Positions 18,409-26,934 of a DNA stretch of 64,000 bases are shown in pieces. Each line of letters starts with the position of its first letter. Within the stretch, counting starts at the first letter, position 1. Source of the stretch: Kribbella sp. VKM Ac-2568 (lineage in GTDB: Bacteria > Actinomycetota > Actinomycetes > Propionibacteriales > Kribbellaceae); contig NZ_SLVF01000008.1 of the NCBI RefSeq assembly GCF_004345365.1, positions 124,001-188,000 of the forward strand, in the 5' to 3' direction. The position numbers and the translations under genes are program-made. The notes below the pieces were generated by a model. That model did not search any database, had not been told where the DNA came from, and was given only the letters and a program-made list of their open reading frames with translations.

Positions 18409-19085
18409 AGCTCGAGCACCGCTTCGTCGTACCGGTGCCGGTCGAGCAGGCCTGGGTCGCGTTCAACGACCTCGAACGGGTGGTGCCGTGTTTCCCCGGC
18501 GCCACCCTGACGTCGTGCGACGATGTCGCGTTCGCCGGGTCGTGCAAGGTGAAGCTCGGCCCGGTGGCGTTGCAGTACACCGGGACCGGCACCTTCGTCG
18601 AGCGCGACCCGGCGAACCACAGCGCCGTACTCGAGGCCAAGGGCAAGGATCGGCGCGGCAACGGCACCGCGACCGCCCGGGTGACCGCGCAACTGACGCC
18701 GACCGGTGACGCGGCCACCGAGGTGACGGTCGACACCGACCTGGTCATCACCGGCCGCCCGGCCCAGTTCGGCCGCGGCCTGATCCAGGAGGTCTCCGAC
18801 AAGCTCCTGGACCAGTTCGTCGACTACCTGACCGTCCAGCTGGCAACTCCGATCGAGCCGGCGAGCCCGGCCGAATCAGCGAGCCCTGCCGAACCGGTGA
18901 GTCCGGCCGCGCCCACGCCACCCACGCCACCCAGGCCGCCGACGCCCTCGCCCGGTCCCGCGCCTTCTTCCGAGGCCTCCCTGAACCTCGCCTCCACCCT
19001 GCTCCCGGCCGTGGCCAAACGCGTCGCCCCCTACTTGATCGGCGCCGCCGTGGCTCTCCTTCTCCGTCGGCTCCTGCGCCGCTGA
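18405..19085 (+). CDS. coxG: CoxG-like SRPBCC protein with C-terminal membrane anchor
   Basis: Residues 1-145 form the CoxG/SRPBCC fold, starting MKLEHRFVVPVPVEQAW. A linker of repeated Pro/Ala/Ser (about 147-190) leads to a hydrophobic C-terminal segment (about 203-222) ending in Arg. CoxG is thought to tether CO dehydrogenase to the cytoplasmic membrane, and the tail here fits that. It overlaps coxM by 4 bp and is the last gene of the cluster. A 74-bp gap without obvious terminator follows. Confidence 0.88.
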   Translation: MKLEHRFVVPVPVEQAWVAFNDLERVVPCFPGATLTSCDDVAFAGSCKVKLGPVALQYTGTGTFVERDPANHSAVLEAKGKDRRGNGTATARVTAQLTPTGDAATEVTVDTDLVITGRPAQFGRGLIQEVSDKLLDQFVDYLTVQLATPIEPASPAESASPAEPVSPAAPTPPTPPRPPTPSPGPAPSSEASLNLASTLLPAVAKRVAPYLIGAAVALLLRRLLRR

Positions 19086-19159
19086 CATCGCCTCGGGAAC
19101 TGTCCGGGGGATGGCCGCGGTGCAGCGCGGGGGAGTGGGCGTAGGAGAGGATGTCGGCT

Positions 19160-20254
19160 ATGCGCGTGCTGATTGCTCCGGACAAGTTCGCTGGGACGTT
19201 GACCGCTGTCGAGGCCGCGGCTGCTATCGAGGAAGGGTGGCGGCGGCGGGATCCGCAGGCTGAGGTGCTGGTGGCGCCGATGGCGGATGGCGGGCCCGGG
19301 TTCATCGACGTGCTGACGGCGGTTGTTGACGGCACCTTGTTGTCGGTGACCGTGCGTGGGCCGCTCGGCGAGGAGGTTCCGGCGACGGTGCTGGTCGCGG
19401 GGGAGACCGCGTACGTCGAAACCGCCCAGGCGTGCGGGTTGCATCTGGTCGAGCCGAAGGATCGCCGGCCGGAGGATGCAACCACGTACGGCGTGGGCCA
19501 GTTGATCGCGGCGGCGGTCGACGCCGGGGCGAAACGGATCATCCTCGGCCTCGGCGGCTCCGGCACGAACGACGCCGGCGCCGGGCTGCTCGCGGCCCTC
19601 GGTGCCACCGCGGTCGGCGGCACCCTCGACGCGGGTGCGACCGGGCTGGCGACGCTCACCGAGGTGGACCTGGAGCCGGCCCGGAGCAAGCTGGCCGGGG
19701 TCGAGTTCGTGGCGGCGAGCGACGTCGAGAACCCGATGCTCGGACTGCGGGGCGCGACCAATGTGTTCGGCAGCCAGAAGGGCATCACCGACGACCGGAA
19801 GCCGGAGGTTGACCTCTGGCTGACCAAGTTCGCCGAGCTCGCCGGGCGGAAGACGGCCGACGCCAAGGGTGCGGGTGCCGCCGGGGGACTCGGGTACGCG
19901 CTGCTGCTGCTCGGCGCCGAACGCGTCTCCGGGATCGACCTGGTGGCGGAGCTGACCGGGCTGCAGGTGAAGGCCGCGCAGGTGGACATCGTGCTCACCG
20001 GCGAAGGCGCCTTCGACTTCCAGTCCCGCGACGGCAAGGTGATCTCCGGCGTCGCGAAGGTGGCGAACGACGCGATGCGGCCCTGCGTGGTGCTCGCCGG
20101 CAAGGTGCAGATCGGCGCCCGCGAGATGCGCACGATGGGCGTCGAGTCCGCCTACTCCCTGGTCGACGCCGTCGGCGAGGAGCGCGCCTTCGCCGACCCC
20201 CACGGCTCCCTGGCCGCCGTCGCCGAGCGAGTGGCCCGCACCTGGGCCCGCTGA
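19160..20254 (+). CDS. Glycerate kinase, GK type I
   Basis: The product phosphorylates D-glycerate in glyoxylate, serine or glucarate metabolism. The start at 19160 is preferred since GGAGAGG sits 9 bases upstream; a second ATG at 19151 touches that site. The 364-residue product shows APDKFKGT-like APDKFAGT at the N-terminus, PMADGGPG (where the family usually has PMADGGEG), GLGGSGTNDAGAG and LTGEGAFDFQS, all glycerate kinase landmarks. It lies between the cox cluster and erpA on the same strand but is not coupled to either. Confidence 0.9.
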   Translation: MRVLIAPDKFAGTLTAVEAAAAIEEGWRRRDPQAEVLVAPMADGGPGFIDVLTAVVDGTLLSVTVRGPLGEEVPATVLVAGETAYVETAQACGLHLVEPKDRRPEDATTYGVGQLIAAAVDAGAKRIILGLGGSGTNDAGAGLLAALGATAVGGTLDAGATGLATLTEVDLEPARSKLAGVEFVAASDVENPMLGLRGATNVFGSQKGITDDRKPEVDLWLTKFAELAGRKTADAKGAGAAGGLGYALLLLGAERVSGIDLVAELTGLQVKAAQVDIVLTGEGAFDFQSRDGKVISGVAKVANDAMRPCVVLAGKVQIGAREMRTMGVESAYSLVDAVGEERAFADPHGSLAAVAERVARTWAR

Positions 20255-20482
20255 ACCACCTCCTGCGTACGCCGTACGCGGTGTCCGGGTTCCGTGCCGC
20301 GACCACCCGCCGTGCGCCGTGCCGTGGTCAGCCGGTGAGCCGACTGCTTGATCGGGGAAAATGGTGTGCGACCATGGGAATGGTTCGGGATCGGCGTGTG
20401 TTGGCCCGAATGACAGCGGACTTTCCGCGCATGGCCGCCTGCCCAGAGCGGCCGGGCGCTCAAGAGATGACTGGAGTCAGGA

Positions 20483-20845
20483 ATGACTGAAGCGCAGACC
20501 GAGCAGGCCGCAACCACGGCCACCGGCATCCTGTTGACCGACGGGGCTGCCGCCAAGGTGAAGGCGCTGCTGGACCAGGAAGGTCGCGACGACCTCGCCC
20601 TGCGGGTCGCCGTACAGCCGGGCGGTTGCTCCGGTCTGCGGTACCAGCTGTTCTTCGACGAGCGTCAGCTCGACGGTGACGTGGTGGCCGACTTCGGTGG
20701 TGTGAGCGTCGTCACGGATCGGATGAGCGCGCCGTACCTCAAGGGCGCGTCGATCGACTTCGTGGACACGATCGAGAAGCAGGGCTTCACGATCGACAAC
20801 CCGAACGCCACCGGCTCCTGCGCCTGCGGCGACTCGTTCAACTGA
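20483..20845 (+). CDS. erpA: Iron-sulfur cluster insertion protein
   Basis: The 120-residue A-type carrier transfers Fe-S clusters to apoproteins. The three conserved cysteines are C49 (GGCSG), C113 and C115 (SCACG). The length and the acidic Ala/Thr-rich N-terminus are typical of actinobacterial ErpA. Neighbouring Fe-S clients in the window include NadA and CoxS. The 228-bp upstream region carries its promoter but no feature I can name. A strong terminator follows 9 bp after the stop. Confidence 0.93.
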   Translation: MTEAQTEQAATTATGILLTDGAAAKVKALLDQEGRDDLALRVAVQPGGCSGLRYQLFFDERQLDGDVVADFGGVSVVTDRMSAPYLKGASIDFVDTIEKQGFTIDNPNATGSCACGDSFN

Positions 20846-20853
20846 CCTAACCC

Positions 20854-20892
20854 AAAGCCCCGCTCTCCCCAAACCAGGGCGAGCGGGGCTTT
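20854..20892 (+). terminator. Rho-independent-type terminator after erpA
   Basis: AAAGCCCCGCTC (20854-20865) pairs perfectly with GAGCGGGGCTTT (20881-20892) around a 15-base loop. The stem ends in TTT on the plus strand. Confidence 0.9.
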
Positions 20893-20990
20893 GTCATGCC
20901 CTCGCCCCAAAGCGGCACGTTGTGCAGCACCTGAGCAGATCCTGGCGCAAGAAACGCTCGAAGAGGGAGCGGTGCACAAAGTCCGCCTTC

Positions 20991-21170
20991 GGCCACCACA
21001 TCGGGACCTCGGCCACCGCGTCGGGTCCTCGGCCACCACATCGGGACCTCGGCCGCCGCGTCGGGTCCTCGGCCACCACATCGGGACCTCGGCCGCCGCG
21101 TCGGGTCCTCGGCCACCACATCGGGACCTCGGCCGCCGCGTCGGGTCCTCGGGCTGCCGCATCGGGCCTC
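20991..21170. repeat. Tandem repeat of alternating 20-bp units (40-bp period, four copies)
   Basis: Unit A, GGCCACCACATCGGGACCTC, starts at 20991, 21031, 21071 and 21111. Unit B, GGCCGCCGCGTCGGGTCCTC, starts at 21051, 21091 and 21131, with a one-base variant at 21011. A and B share 15 of 20 bases. A degenerate ninth unit covers 21151-21170. There are no unique spacers, so this is a minisatellite-like array and not CRISPR. The near identity of the copies points to recent expansion. Confidence 0.9.
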
Positions 21171-21221
21171 AGGCATCAGGCCGGGCCGATGGCCTCTCCC
21201 AGATCCGGGCCAATGGCTGGT

Positions 21222-21263
21222 TGTTCGCCGGCTGGCGCCTCATAAGCCGCCAGCCGGCGAACA
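21222..21263. terminator. 16-bp perfect hairpin past the exporter gene
   Basis: Bases 21222-21237 pair perfectly with 21248-21263 around a 10-base loop. The hairpin lies about 110 bp beyond the stop of the minus-strand exporter and is GC-rich, as is usual for actinobacterial terminators. No T-run follows. Confidence 0.6.
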
Positions 21264-21371
21264 GACCGCCAGCCGCGCCCCGGAATCGGTGAAAGCCATC
21301 GCCAGGCTGTAGGTCGCCGTCAGTTGGGGGGTAGCCGGTCAGGTGCTGTGTTGTTGCTCGGGTCTGGGGGT

Positions 21372-22823
21372 TCAGTGCGCTGAAGCGCCCTCGCGGGCTC
21401 GCTTCGGGAGTAGGTAGGTGACGAGCAGGCTGACGGCGAAGAGGGCGACGGCGACCAGGGTGGCTGACTTGGTGGCGCCCAGGAAGGCTTGGTCGGGCAG
21501 GAGCTCGAAGAAGATGGTGCCGATGACGGCTACTCCGATCGCGCCGCCGAACTGCTGCATCGCGGTCAGTACTCCGGACGCCGAGCCCGCGGCCTGGTCG
21601 TCGATCGAGGCCAGGATGATGTCGAAGAGCGGGGCGAACACCATGCCCGCGCCGATCCCGCTCGCCAACGTGGCCGGTACCAGTTTCCAGATCGTGGTCT
21701 GGTCGCCGTAGACGTGCAGGGTGAACCACACGCCCACCATCGAGACCGCCATCACCAGGATCCCGAGCTGCAGCGCCTTCCGGCCGAGCTTCGGTGCGAG
21801 CAGCCCGCCGGACAGCGGCGCGCCGATCGCGATGCCGAGCGAGAACGGCACCATCGCGAGTCCGGCCTTCAGCGGGCTGTAGTGCAGACCGAGCTGGGTG
21901 AACAGGTTGAAGACCAGCATGAACCCCGACATCGCCAGGAAGAACGTGGTGATCACGCCGAGCCCCGCGACGTACCCGCGGCTGCGGAACAGCGACGGGT
22001 CGATCACCGGGTTGCCCGAGCGGCGCTCCCGCCAGCCGAACAGCGCGAACACCGGCACGGCGGCGACCATCATCGCGATCGACCACACCGGCCAGTCGAG
22101 CTCGCGACCCTGCACCAGCGGGTAGATCAGCAGACCGCACGCCAGGCTGACCAGGATCACGCCGGTGGTGTCGAGCCGGGACGCGCCCGGCGTCTTAACC
22201 TCGGGCATGTACCGCAGCGCGCCGAAGAGGGCGAGCGCACCGATCGGCACGTTGATCCAGAAGATCATCCGCCAGCCGGCGTCGAACCAGTTCGCGTCGA
22301 TCAGCGCACCGGCGATGATCGGACCGGCCACCGCGGACAGCCCCATCACCGGACCGAACAGCGCGAACGCCTTGCCGATCTCGGCGGGTGGGAAGACCGC
22401 CTTCAGGATCGCGAAGCCCTGCGGGATCATCACCGCGCCGAGCAGCCCTTGCGCGACCCGGCTGCCGATCAGCATCTCCGGTGAGGTGGCGAGCCCGCAG
22501 ATCGCGGAGGCGACGGTGAAGCCGACCGCGCCGATCACGAACAGCCGGCGCCGCCCGACCAGGTCGCCGAGCCGGCCGAAGCTGATCAGGCCGATCGCGA
22601 ACGCGAGCGTGTAGCCGGCCAGCATCCACTGCAGCGCGGCCTCGGAGCCACCCAGTTCGGCGCGGATCGACGGTGCCGCGATGTTCACGATGGTGGCGTC
22701 GACCAGGTCCATGATCTCGGCGACCAGCACGGTGCCGAGCACGATCCAGCGCCACTTGTACGCCGGCGCGCCGGCGGGCGCCGGTGGATCGACCTGCGCC
22801 GGGGAAGTGGTTGAGGTGCTCAT
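21372..22823 (-). CDS. DHA2-family MFS exporter (14 TM)
   Basis: The 483-residue transporter starts at the ATG at 22823 behind GAAAGGGG. About 14 hydrophobic helices are visible, with the signature DATIVNIAAPSI in helix 1 and GRLGDLVGRRR in the 2-3 loop, placing it with EmrB/QacA-type proton-driven drug exporters. It is divergent from a TetR gene, and palindromic sites lie between them, the usual arrangement for inducible multidrug or metabolite efflux. The ligand is unknown. Confidence 0.92.
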   Translation of the reverse strand: MSTSTTSPAQVDPPAPAGAPAYKWRWIVLGTVLVAEIMDLVDATIVNIAAPSIRAELGGSEAALQWMLAGYTLAFAIGLISFGRLGDLVGRRRLFVIGAVGFTVASAICGLATSPEMLIGSRVAQGLLGAVMIPQGFAILKAVFPPAEIGKAFALFGPVMGLSAVAGPIIAGALIDANWFDAGWRMIFWINVPIGALALFGALRYMPEVKTPGASRLDTTGVILVSLACGLLIYPLVQGRELDWPVWSIAMMVAAVPVFALFGWRERRSGNPVIDPSLFRSRGYVAGLGVITTFFLAMSGFMLVFNLFTQLGLHYSPLKAGLAMVPFSLGIAIGAPLSGGLLAPKLGRKALQLGILVMAVSMVGVWFTLHVYGDQTTIWKLVPATLASGIGAGMVFAPLFDIILASIDDQAAGSASGVLTAMQQFGGAIGVAVIGTIFFELLPDQAFLGATKSATLVAVALFAVSLLVTYLLPKRAREGASAH

Positions 22824-22853
22824 CGGTGGCGCCCCTTTCGAAGGAAGCGAACG

Positions 22854-22913
22854 GTGTTCGTTGACGAACACTGTTCTACTCACGAACAGTGTTCCTGTCA
22901 AGTACGGTGTTCG
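22854..22913. promoter_or_regulatory. TetR operator cluster between exporter and regulator
   Basis: GTGTTCGT-TG-ACGAACAC (22854-22871) is a perfect 8-bp dyad. GAACACTGTTC (22866-22876) and GAACAGTGTTC (22884-22894) form an 11-bp dyad with a 7-bp spacer. The half-site ACGGTGTTCG recurs at 22851 and again at 22904-22913. The cluster covers the divergent promoter region, so the TetR protein probably represses both genes from here. Confidence 0.75.
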
Positions 22914-22926
22914 CTACAGTGGGGCC

Positions 22927-23646
22927 ATGAACCAGTCGCGGTGGCAGCCCATCAGCCCCGAGAAGCCGGCCCGCCCGGTCCGTGAACCGTTGACCCGCGA
23001 CCGGATCGTCGACGCGGCGATGGAGTTGCTCGTCGACCAGGGGTACGAGGCGGTCTCGATGCGGAAGGTAGCCCAGGCGCTGAACACCGGTCCGGCCTCG
23101 CTCTACGCGCACGTCGCGAACAAGAAGGAGCTGGATCAACTGCTGGTCGACCGCGCGGCCCAGGGGATGGAGTTCCCGGCCGAGCCGGATCCGGAGCACT
23201 GGCAGGAGCAGCTCAAGGACTGCATGCGGTCGATGCTCAAGGTGATGCGCGCCTATCCTGGGGTCGCGCGAGCCGCCATCGGGCAGGTCCCGCTCGGTGA
23301 ACGGGCGATGCAGAGCACGGAGAAGATGCTCGCGATCCTCAAGGCGGGCAACGTTCCCGACCAGGCCGCTGCCTGGGCCGTCGACCTGATCCCGCTCTAC
23401 GTCACGGCGACCGCGTTCGAGGAGAGCGTGCAGCGGGCCTGGGAGTGGACCGAGGACGACATCGCCAAGTTCGTCGGCGAACTCCGGCAGTTCTTCCAGT
23501 CGCTGCCGGCCGAGAAGTTCCCCTTCACCGTCGCCCTGGCCGCCTCGATGACATCTGGCGCGAACGGCGACGAACGCTTCGAGTTCGGCATCCAGGTCAT
23601 CACCGCCGGCCTGGCCTCTTTCGCCGATCCCGCGCGATCGCGTTGA
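22927..23646 (+). CDS. TetR/AcrR family repressor of the divergent exporter
   Basis: The 239-residue protein has the TetR helix-turn-helix near residues 33-60 (VSMRKVAQALNTGPASLYAHVANKKELD), with an N-terminal extension of about 20 residues. The rest is an all-helical ligand-binding and dimer domain. It probably senses the exporter's substrate. The start at 22927 leaves the operator cluster 13-73 bp upstream. Confidence 0.88.
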   Translation: MNQSRWQPISPEKPARPVREPLTRDRIVDAAMELLVDQGYEAVSMRKVAQALNTGPASLYAHVANKKELDQLLVDRAAQGMEFPAEPDPEHWQEQLKDCMRSMLKVMRAYPGVARAAIGQVPLGERAMQSTEKMLAILKAGNVPDQAAAWAVDLIPLYVTATAFEESVQRAWEWTEDDIAKFVGELRQFFQSLPAEKFPFTVALAASMTSGANGDERFEFGIQVITAGLASFADPARSR

Positions 23647-23736
23647 TCAAGGTGCCCGAGACCACGCGGTGCCCGCTGAACGGTACGGCGACCCCGGGGA
23701 CCGAGGAGGCGCTGCCGCCGGTCGAGCTGGAACCGG

Positions 23737-24546
23737 CTAAGGCCTGATCGGTTCCTGCAGTTCGGTGACCCACAGCGAGGGGTCGTCCGGGCAGTCCAGG
23801 TAGAGCTCGCGCGCCGGCCCGCTGGAACGATGACCGTTGTCGTCGATCCAGCGGGCCAGCGCCTGCCAGGTGGGTAGTACGGCGTCGATCCGGCCGCGGT
23901 GCACGATCGTCGCGGCGCGGGTGGCCGCCAGGTCCACCACGAGCAGCCCGTTGAGCTCACCCTCGGCCTCGACCGCCGCGGGCACTCCTGCGTGGACGAG
24001 GACCTCGTCGCCGGCGGCCGCATACCAGCAGGTCAGCCTTCCGGTCGGCTTCACAGCCGTTGCCTCAGGCAAGCGTCGGCCGAGCTCGGCACACAGCGGG
24101 TTGACCACCGGGCCGATGTCCTCCGGCGTGAAACTGGCCGCGGTGCTCGACAACGCGACCAGCCGGGTGGCCGGAAGATCCTTCAGCACAACAGCCGGTA
24201 CTTCGTCGCCGAGTTCGATGCTGCGCAGGCGGGACTCGACCTGGGCGAGCCTGGCGGCGCCCTCGGCGACCTCGGACTCGAGCTCGGCCCGTCGCAGCGT
24301 GAGCATCGCCCGCACCTCCACCAGGCTGACCTCGTCGGCGAGCATCGTGCGGACCTGCTCCAGGGTGAAGCCGAGGTCCTTCAGCGCGACGAGCCGGTTC
24401 AGCTCGGCGAGTTGCGCGGCCTCGTAGCTGCGGTATCCCGTCGCCTCGTCCACGTGCGCCGGGCGCAGCAGGCCGATGGCGTCGTAGTGGCGCAACATTC
24501 GCACCGACACCCGCCCGTGCCTGGCGAAGTCTCCGATCGCGAACAA
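23737..24546 (-). CDS. MerR family regulator with GyrI-like effector domain
   Basis: A TTG at 24546 starts the winged helix exactly (FAIGDFARHGRVSVRMLRHYD); AGCAGGAG precedes it. Residues 1-70 form the MerR DNA-binding domain and 75-110 the coiled dimerisation helix. About 120-269 form a BmrR/GyrI-like ligand-binding domain, so it likely responds to a small organic molecule. It lies 27 bp downstream of the amidase on the same strand, and a MerR-type promoter precedes that amidase. The pair is probably one autoregulated operon. Confidence 0.88.
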   Translation of the reverse strand: MFAIGDFARHGRVSVRMLRHYDAIGLLRPAHVDEATGYRSYEAAQLAELNRLVALKDLGFTLEQVRTMLADEVSLVEVRAMLTLRRAELESEVAEGAARLAQVESRLRSIELGDEVPAVVLKDLPATRLVALSSTAASFTPEDIGPVVNPLCAELGRRLPEATAVKPTGRLTCWYAAAGDEVLVHAGVPAAVEAEGELNGLLVVDLAATRAATIVHRGRIDAVLPTWQALARWIDDNGHRSSGPARELYLDCPDDPSLWVTELQEPIRP

Positions 24547-24573
24547 CTCCTGCTCCCGTCTGTCTCGTCAGAG

Positions 24574-25932
24574 TCAACCAGCAACCGGCCCGATGACGTC
24601 GGCGGCGAGCTCGGCGAAGGTGATCACGGTGTCGTCCCCATGCCACGGACCGATCACCTGTACTCCGACCGGCAGCCCGCTCGTTGCCACCGGCATGCTC
24701 AGCGCGGGAAGACCGGTCAAGGAAGCCTGGGAGATCCAGAACGCCTGCGCGTCGTACGGCGTACCGTCGATCGCCCGCTCCTCGAAGGGCCGCTCGTCGT
24801 GGGGGAAGGCCGTGGTGAAACTGGTCGGGCAGAGGAACACGTCGACGTCCGCGAAGTACCGCTGCCAGGCGACTCGCGCCGCGATCCGCTGATGCTCCTG
24901 CTCGAGTACATCGGCCAGGCTCGCGAAGTCCGGATTCTCGCCGTTCACGGCGAAGAACAAGCCGAGCTGGAAGCCCAGAGCCTCCGCCTGCCCGATCGGG
25001 TCGACCTCTGTCGGCCAGCCCTCGACGATCTCCACGCCGTTCTTGCTGAGGGCGTCCACAGCGTCGGACAGCGCGGCGCCGACCCCGCTCGTCACGGGTG
25101 CCTGCTCGTGATCGAGCACGACACCGACGCGGTAGTCGGCGAGCACCTTGTGTCGCGGCGGGAGCAGCTTCCATGAGTAGGGAAGTTCAGGGGAGTAGGG
25201 AACAGTCGGCCCGCCGGTGACCTGCAGAGCGATCCGAAGATCGGCCGCGGTTCTTGCGAGCGGGCCGAGACTCGACAGATCAGGGAACTCGGTCGGGATC
25301 GCTGGAGGTCCTGGAGGTTGGAAGCCGTGCATAGGCGCAACGCCAGCCGTAGGCCTGAGCCCGTAGACACCGCAATAGCTCGCGGGCAGACGGATGGATC
25401 CGACAAGGTCCGATCCGTACTCCAGATAGGTCATCCCTGCCGCCAACGCCGCGGCGCCACCTCCGCTCGAGCCTCCCGGCGTACGGCTCGGGTCGTGCGG
25501 GTTGTTCGTCCGCCCGTAGACCTCGTTTGAGGTCTGCCCGAAGTCGGCGAGCATCCTGGGCACGTTGCTCTTGCCGACGATGATCGCGCCGGCCGCGGCG
25601 AGGCGCTCGACCACAGTGGCATCCCAGTCGGCGACGTACTCCGCGAAGGCCGGATTGCCCCAAGTAGTGTGCAGTCCGGTCACGTTGAAGCTGTCCTTCA
25701 CCGTCATCGGCACGCCGTGCAGCGGACCCACCTCACGGCCTGCCGCAACGGCTTCATCAGCTGCGGCCGCCGCCTCCAGGGCGAACTCCGCTCGCGTCTC
25801 CACCACCGCGTTCACCGTGGAATCCGCCGCGATCCGCTCCAGCAGCCGCGCCGTCACCTCACGAGACGACACCGCCCCATCCCGGATCCTCGACGCGATC
25901 TCCCCAGCCGTCCAGAACTCCATCTCAGTCAT
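24574..25932 (-). CDS. Amidase-signature family hydrolase
   Basis: The 452-residue enzyme has the Ser-cisSer-Lys triad of the family: K79 (TVKDSF), the serines in GGSSGG (155/156) and the nucleophile S179 in GSIRLPAS. These enzymes hydrolyse amides of varied size. Homology to GatA is limited to the signature, and no gatB or gatC lies nearby, so tRNA amidation is unlikely. The promoter suggests a transcript starting at or next to the ATG at 25932, which explains the missing ribosome-binding site. Co-transcription with the MerR gene suggests an inducer that is a substrate or product. Confidence 0.88.
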   Translation of the reverse strand: MTEMEFWTAGEIASRIRDGAVSSREVTARLLERIAADSTVNAVVETRAEFALEAAAAADEAVAAGREVGPLHGVPMTVKDSFNVTGLHTTWGNPAFAEYVADWDATVVERLAAAGAIIVGKSNVPRMLADFGQTSNEVYGRTNNPHDPSRTPGGSSGGGAAALAAGMTYLEYGSDLVGSIRLPASYCGVYGLRPTAGVAPMHGFQPPGPPAIPTEFPDLSSLGPLARTAADLRIALQVTGGPTVPYSPELPYSWKLLPPRHKVLADYRVGVVLDHEQAPVTSGVGAALSDAVDALSKNGVEIVEGWPTEVDPIGQAEALGFQLGLFFAVNGENPDFASLADVLEQEHQRIAARVAWQRYFADVDVFLCPTSFTTAFPHDERPFEERAIDGTPYDAQAFWISQASLTGLPALSMPVATSGLPVGVQVIGPWHGDDTVITFAELAADVIGPVAG

Positions 25933-25939
25933 AGCAGCA

Positions 25940-25970
25940 GGTCTACGACCTGACACGGTGTCAGGGTCAA
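25940..25970 (-). promoter_or_regulatory. MerR-type promoter of the amidase-merR operon
   Basis: Read on the minus strand: TTGACC (25970-25965), a 19-bp spacer and TAGACC (25945-25940). The spacer holds most of the dyad CCTGACAC/GTGTCAGG (25949-25965), whose outermost base belongs to the -35 box. An over-long 19-bp spacer with a central dyad is the hallmark of promoters activated by MerR proteins. The -10 box ends 7 bp before the amidase ATG, so the transcript is probably leaderless. Confidence 0.8.
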
Positions 25971-26031
25971 CAAGAACCTGCGCCTTGCGAGGATGTCGCA
26001 CCCTCACAAAGCGCCGGTTCTCTGCCTCGGT

Positions 26032-26859
26032 TCAGTTGGTGTCGCGGCGGTAGAGCAGGACGGTGCCGATGATCAGAAGTGCGAAGGTGTAGCCGCCGAA
26101 GAGCAGGGCGTTCTCCGGGCGAGTGAGGGCGACGGCGATCGAGTCGGCGGTGGCCGTGTCGGACTGGATGGCCAGCAGACCGTTGCCGGCGAAGAACGGG
26201 AGGAAGCGGGCCACGGTCGCGGGGAGGAACAGAGTGAGCAGGTTCTCGACGACGAGCCAACAGACCAGCAGGCTCGAGATGGCGCCGGAGCCGTGGCGGA
26301 TGACCATCCCGACGCCCAGGCCGAAGAGCGCGGCCAGCGTGGTGAACAGCAGCGCCCACAGGGTTGTCGCAGCCATGCCGGACGTGTCGCCCAGTTCGAG
26401 GCCACCGGCCACGGCGCCGACGTACCCGGCAGCCATCCCGCCTGCGCCGAGCACCAGTCCGATCGTGCTGGCGGTGACGGTCTTGGCGGCGGCGATCACC
26501 CATCGCGCGGGTTGCGCGGTCAAGGTCCCGGCCAGGGTGCCGTGCTGGGCCTCGGAGGTGAAGAGCAGGATCCCGGCGACCGCGGCGAACACCGCGGTGA
26601 GCACGGTCGAGTAGATGTAGACGACGGAGACCACCAGAACCTCGTCGGTGATCAGTGTCGCCACCGCCCAGGAGGTGAAGCCGCCGGCCAGGATGGTCAG
26701 GGCGAGGATGGCCCGGTTCGCCCGCAGGGTGGACAGCTTGATCCACTCGCTCTTGAGCACGGCCGGGAAGGCCGTGAAGTCGTCGGCGCGGCTACGTTCG
26801 GCGAGGCGCTGGTCGGGCTGGCTGATGGTGGTGGTCGGGGTGGAGAGAATGGCAGTCAT
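26032..26859 (-). CDS. ABC transporter permease, ABC-2 type
   Basis: The 275-residue integral membrane protein starts with a cytosolic tail (about 1-45) containing LKSEWIKLSTLRA, the usual entry of ABC-2 permeases. Six predicted helices follow. It lies 75 bp downstream of its ATPase on the same strand. Together they form a two-component exporter of unknown substrate, probably controlled by the divergent TetR. Confidence 0.88.
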   Translation of the reverse strand: MTAILSTPTTTISQPDQRLAERSRADDFTAFPAVLKSEWIKLSTLRANRAILALTILAGGFTSWAVATLITDEVLVVSVVYIYSTVLTAVFAAVAGILLFTSEAQHGTLAGTLTAQPARWVIAAAKTVTASTIGLVLGAGGMAAGYVGAVAGGLELGDTSGMAATTLWALLFTTLAALFGLGVGMVIRHGSGAISSLLVCWLVVENLLTLFLPATVARFLPFFAGNGLLAIQSDTATADSIAVALTRPENALLFGGYTFALLIIGTVLLYRRDTN

Positions 26860-26934
26860 CGCTGGTCCTTCACTGAACAGTCGGGCTGAATGTCGGAAAC
26901 GCAGTGGGCGGACCTGCGGCAGGAACGGTGGAGC

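Larger units (their letters stand above)
20893..21371. other. 479-bp non-coding stretch with tandem repeats and a hairpin
   Basis: Between the erpA terminator and the end of the convergent exporter gene no convincing gene is present. The first 100 bp show nothing specific. 20991-21170 is a tandem repeat and 21222-21263 a strong hairpin, both listed separately. Open frames across the repeat change content every unit because 20 and 40 are not multiples of three, so they are taken as non-coding. Confidence 0.6.

Noticed and set aside
20255-20482. Riboswitch in the erpA leader
   Set aside because: Only short GC-rich dyads are visible; no known riboswitch core could be recognised.
20991-21170. 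Tandem repeats as a CRISPR array
   Set aside because: The units alternate without unique spacers and no cas genes are present.
20847-21292. Arg/Gly/Pro-rich reading frames on both strands across the repeat
   Set aside because: The 20/40-bp period shifts frame at each unit, no start signal is seen and no family is recognisable.
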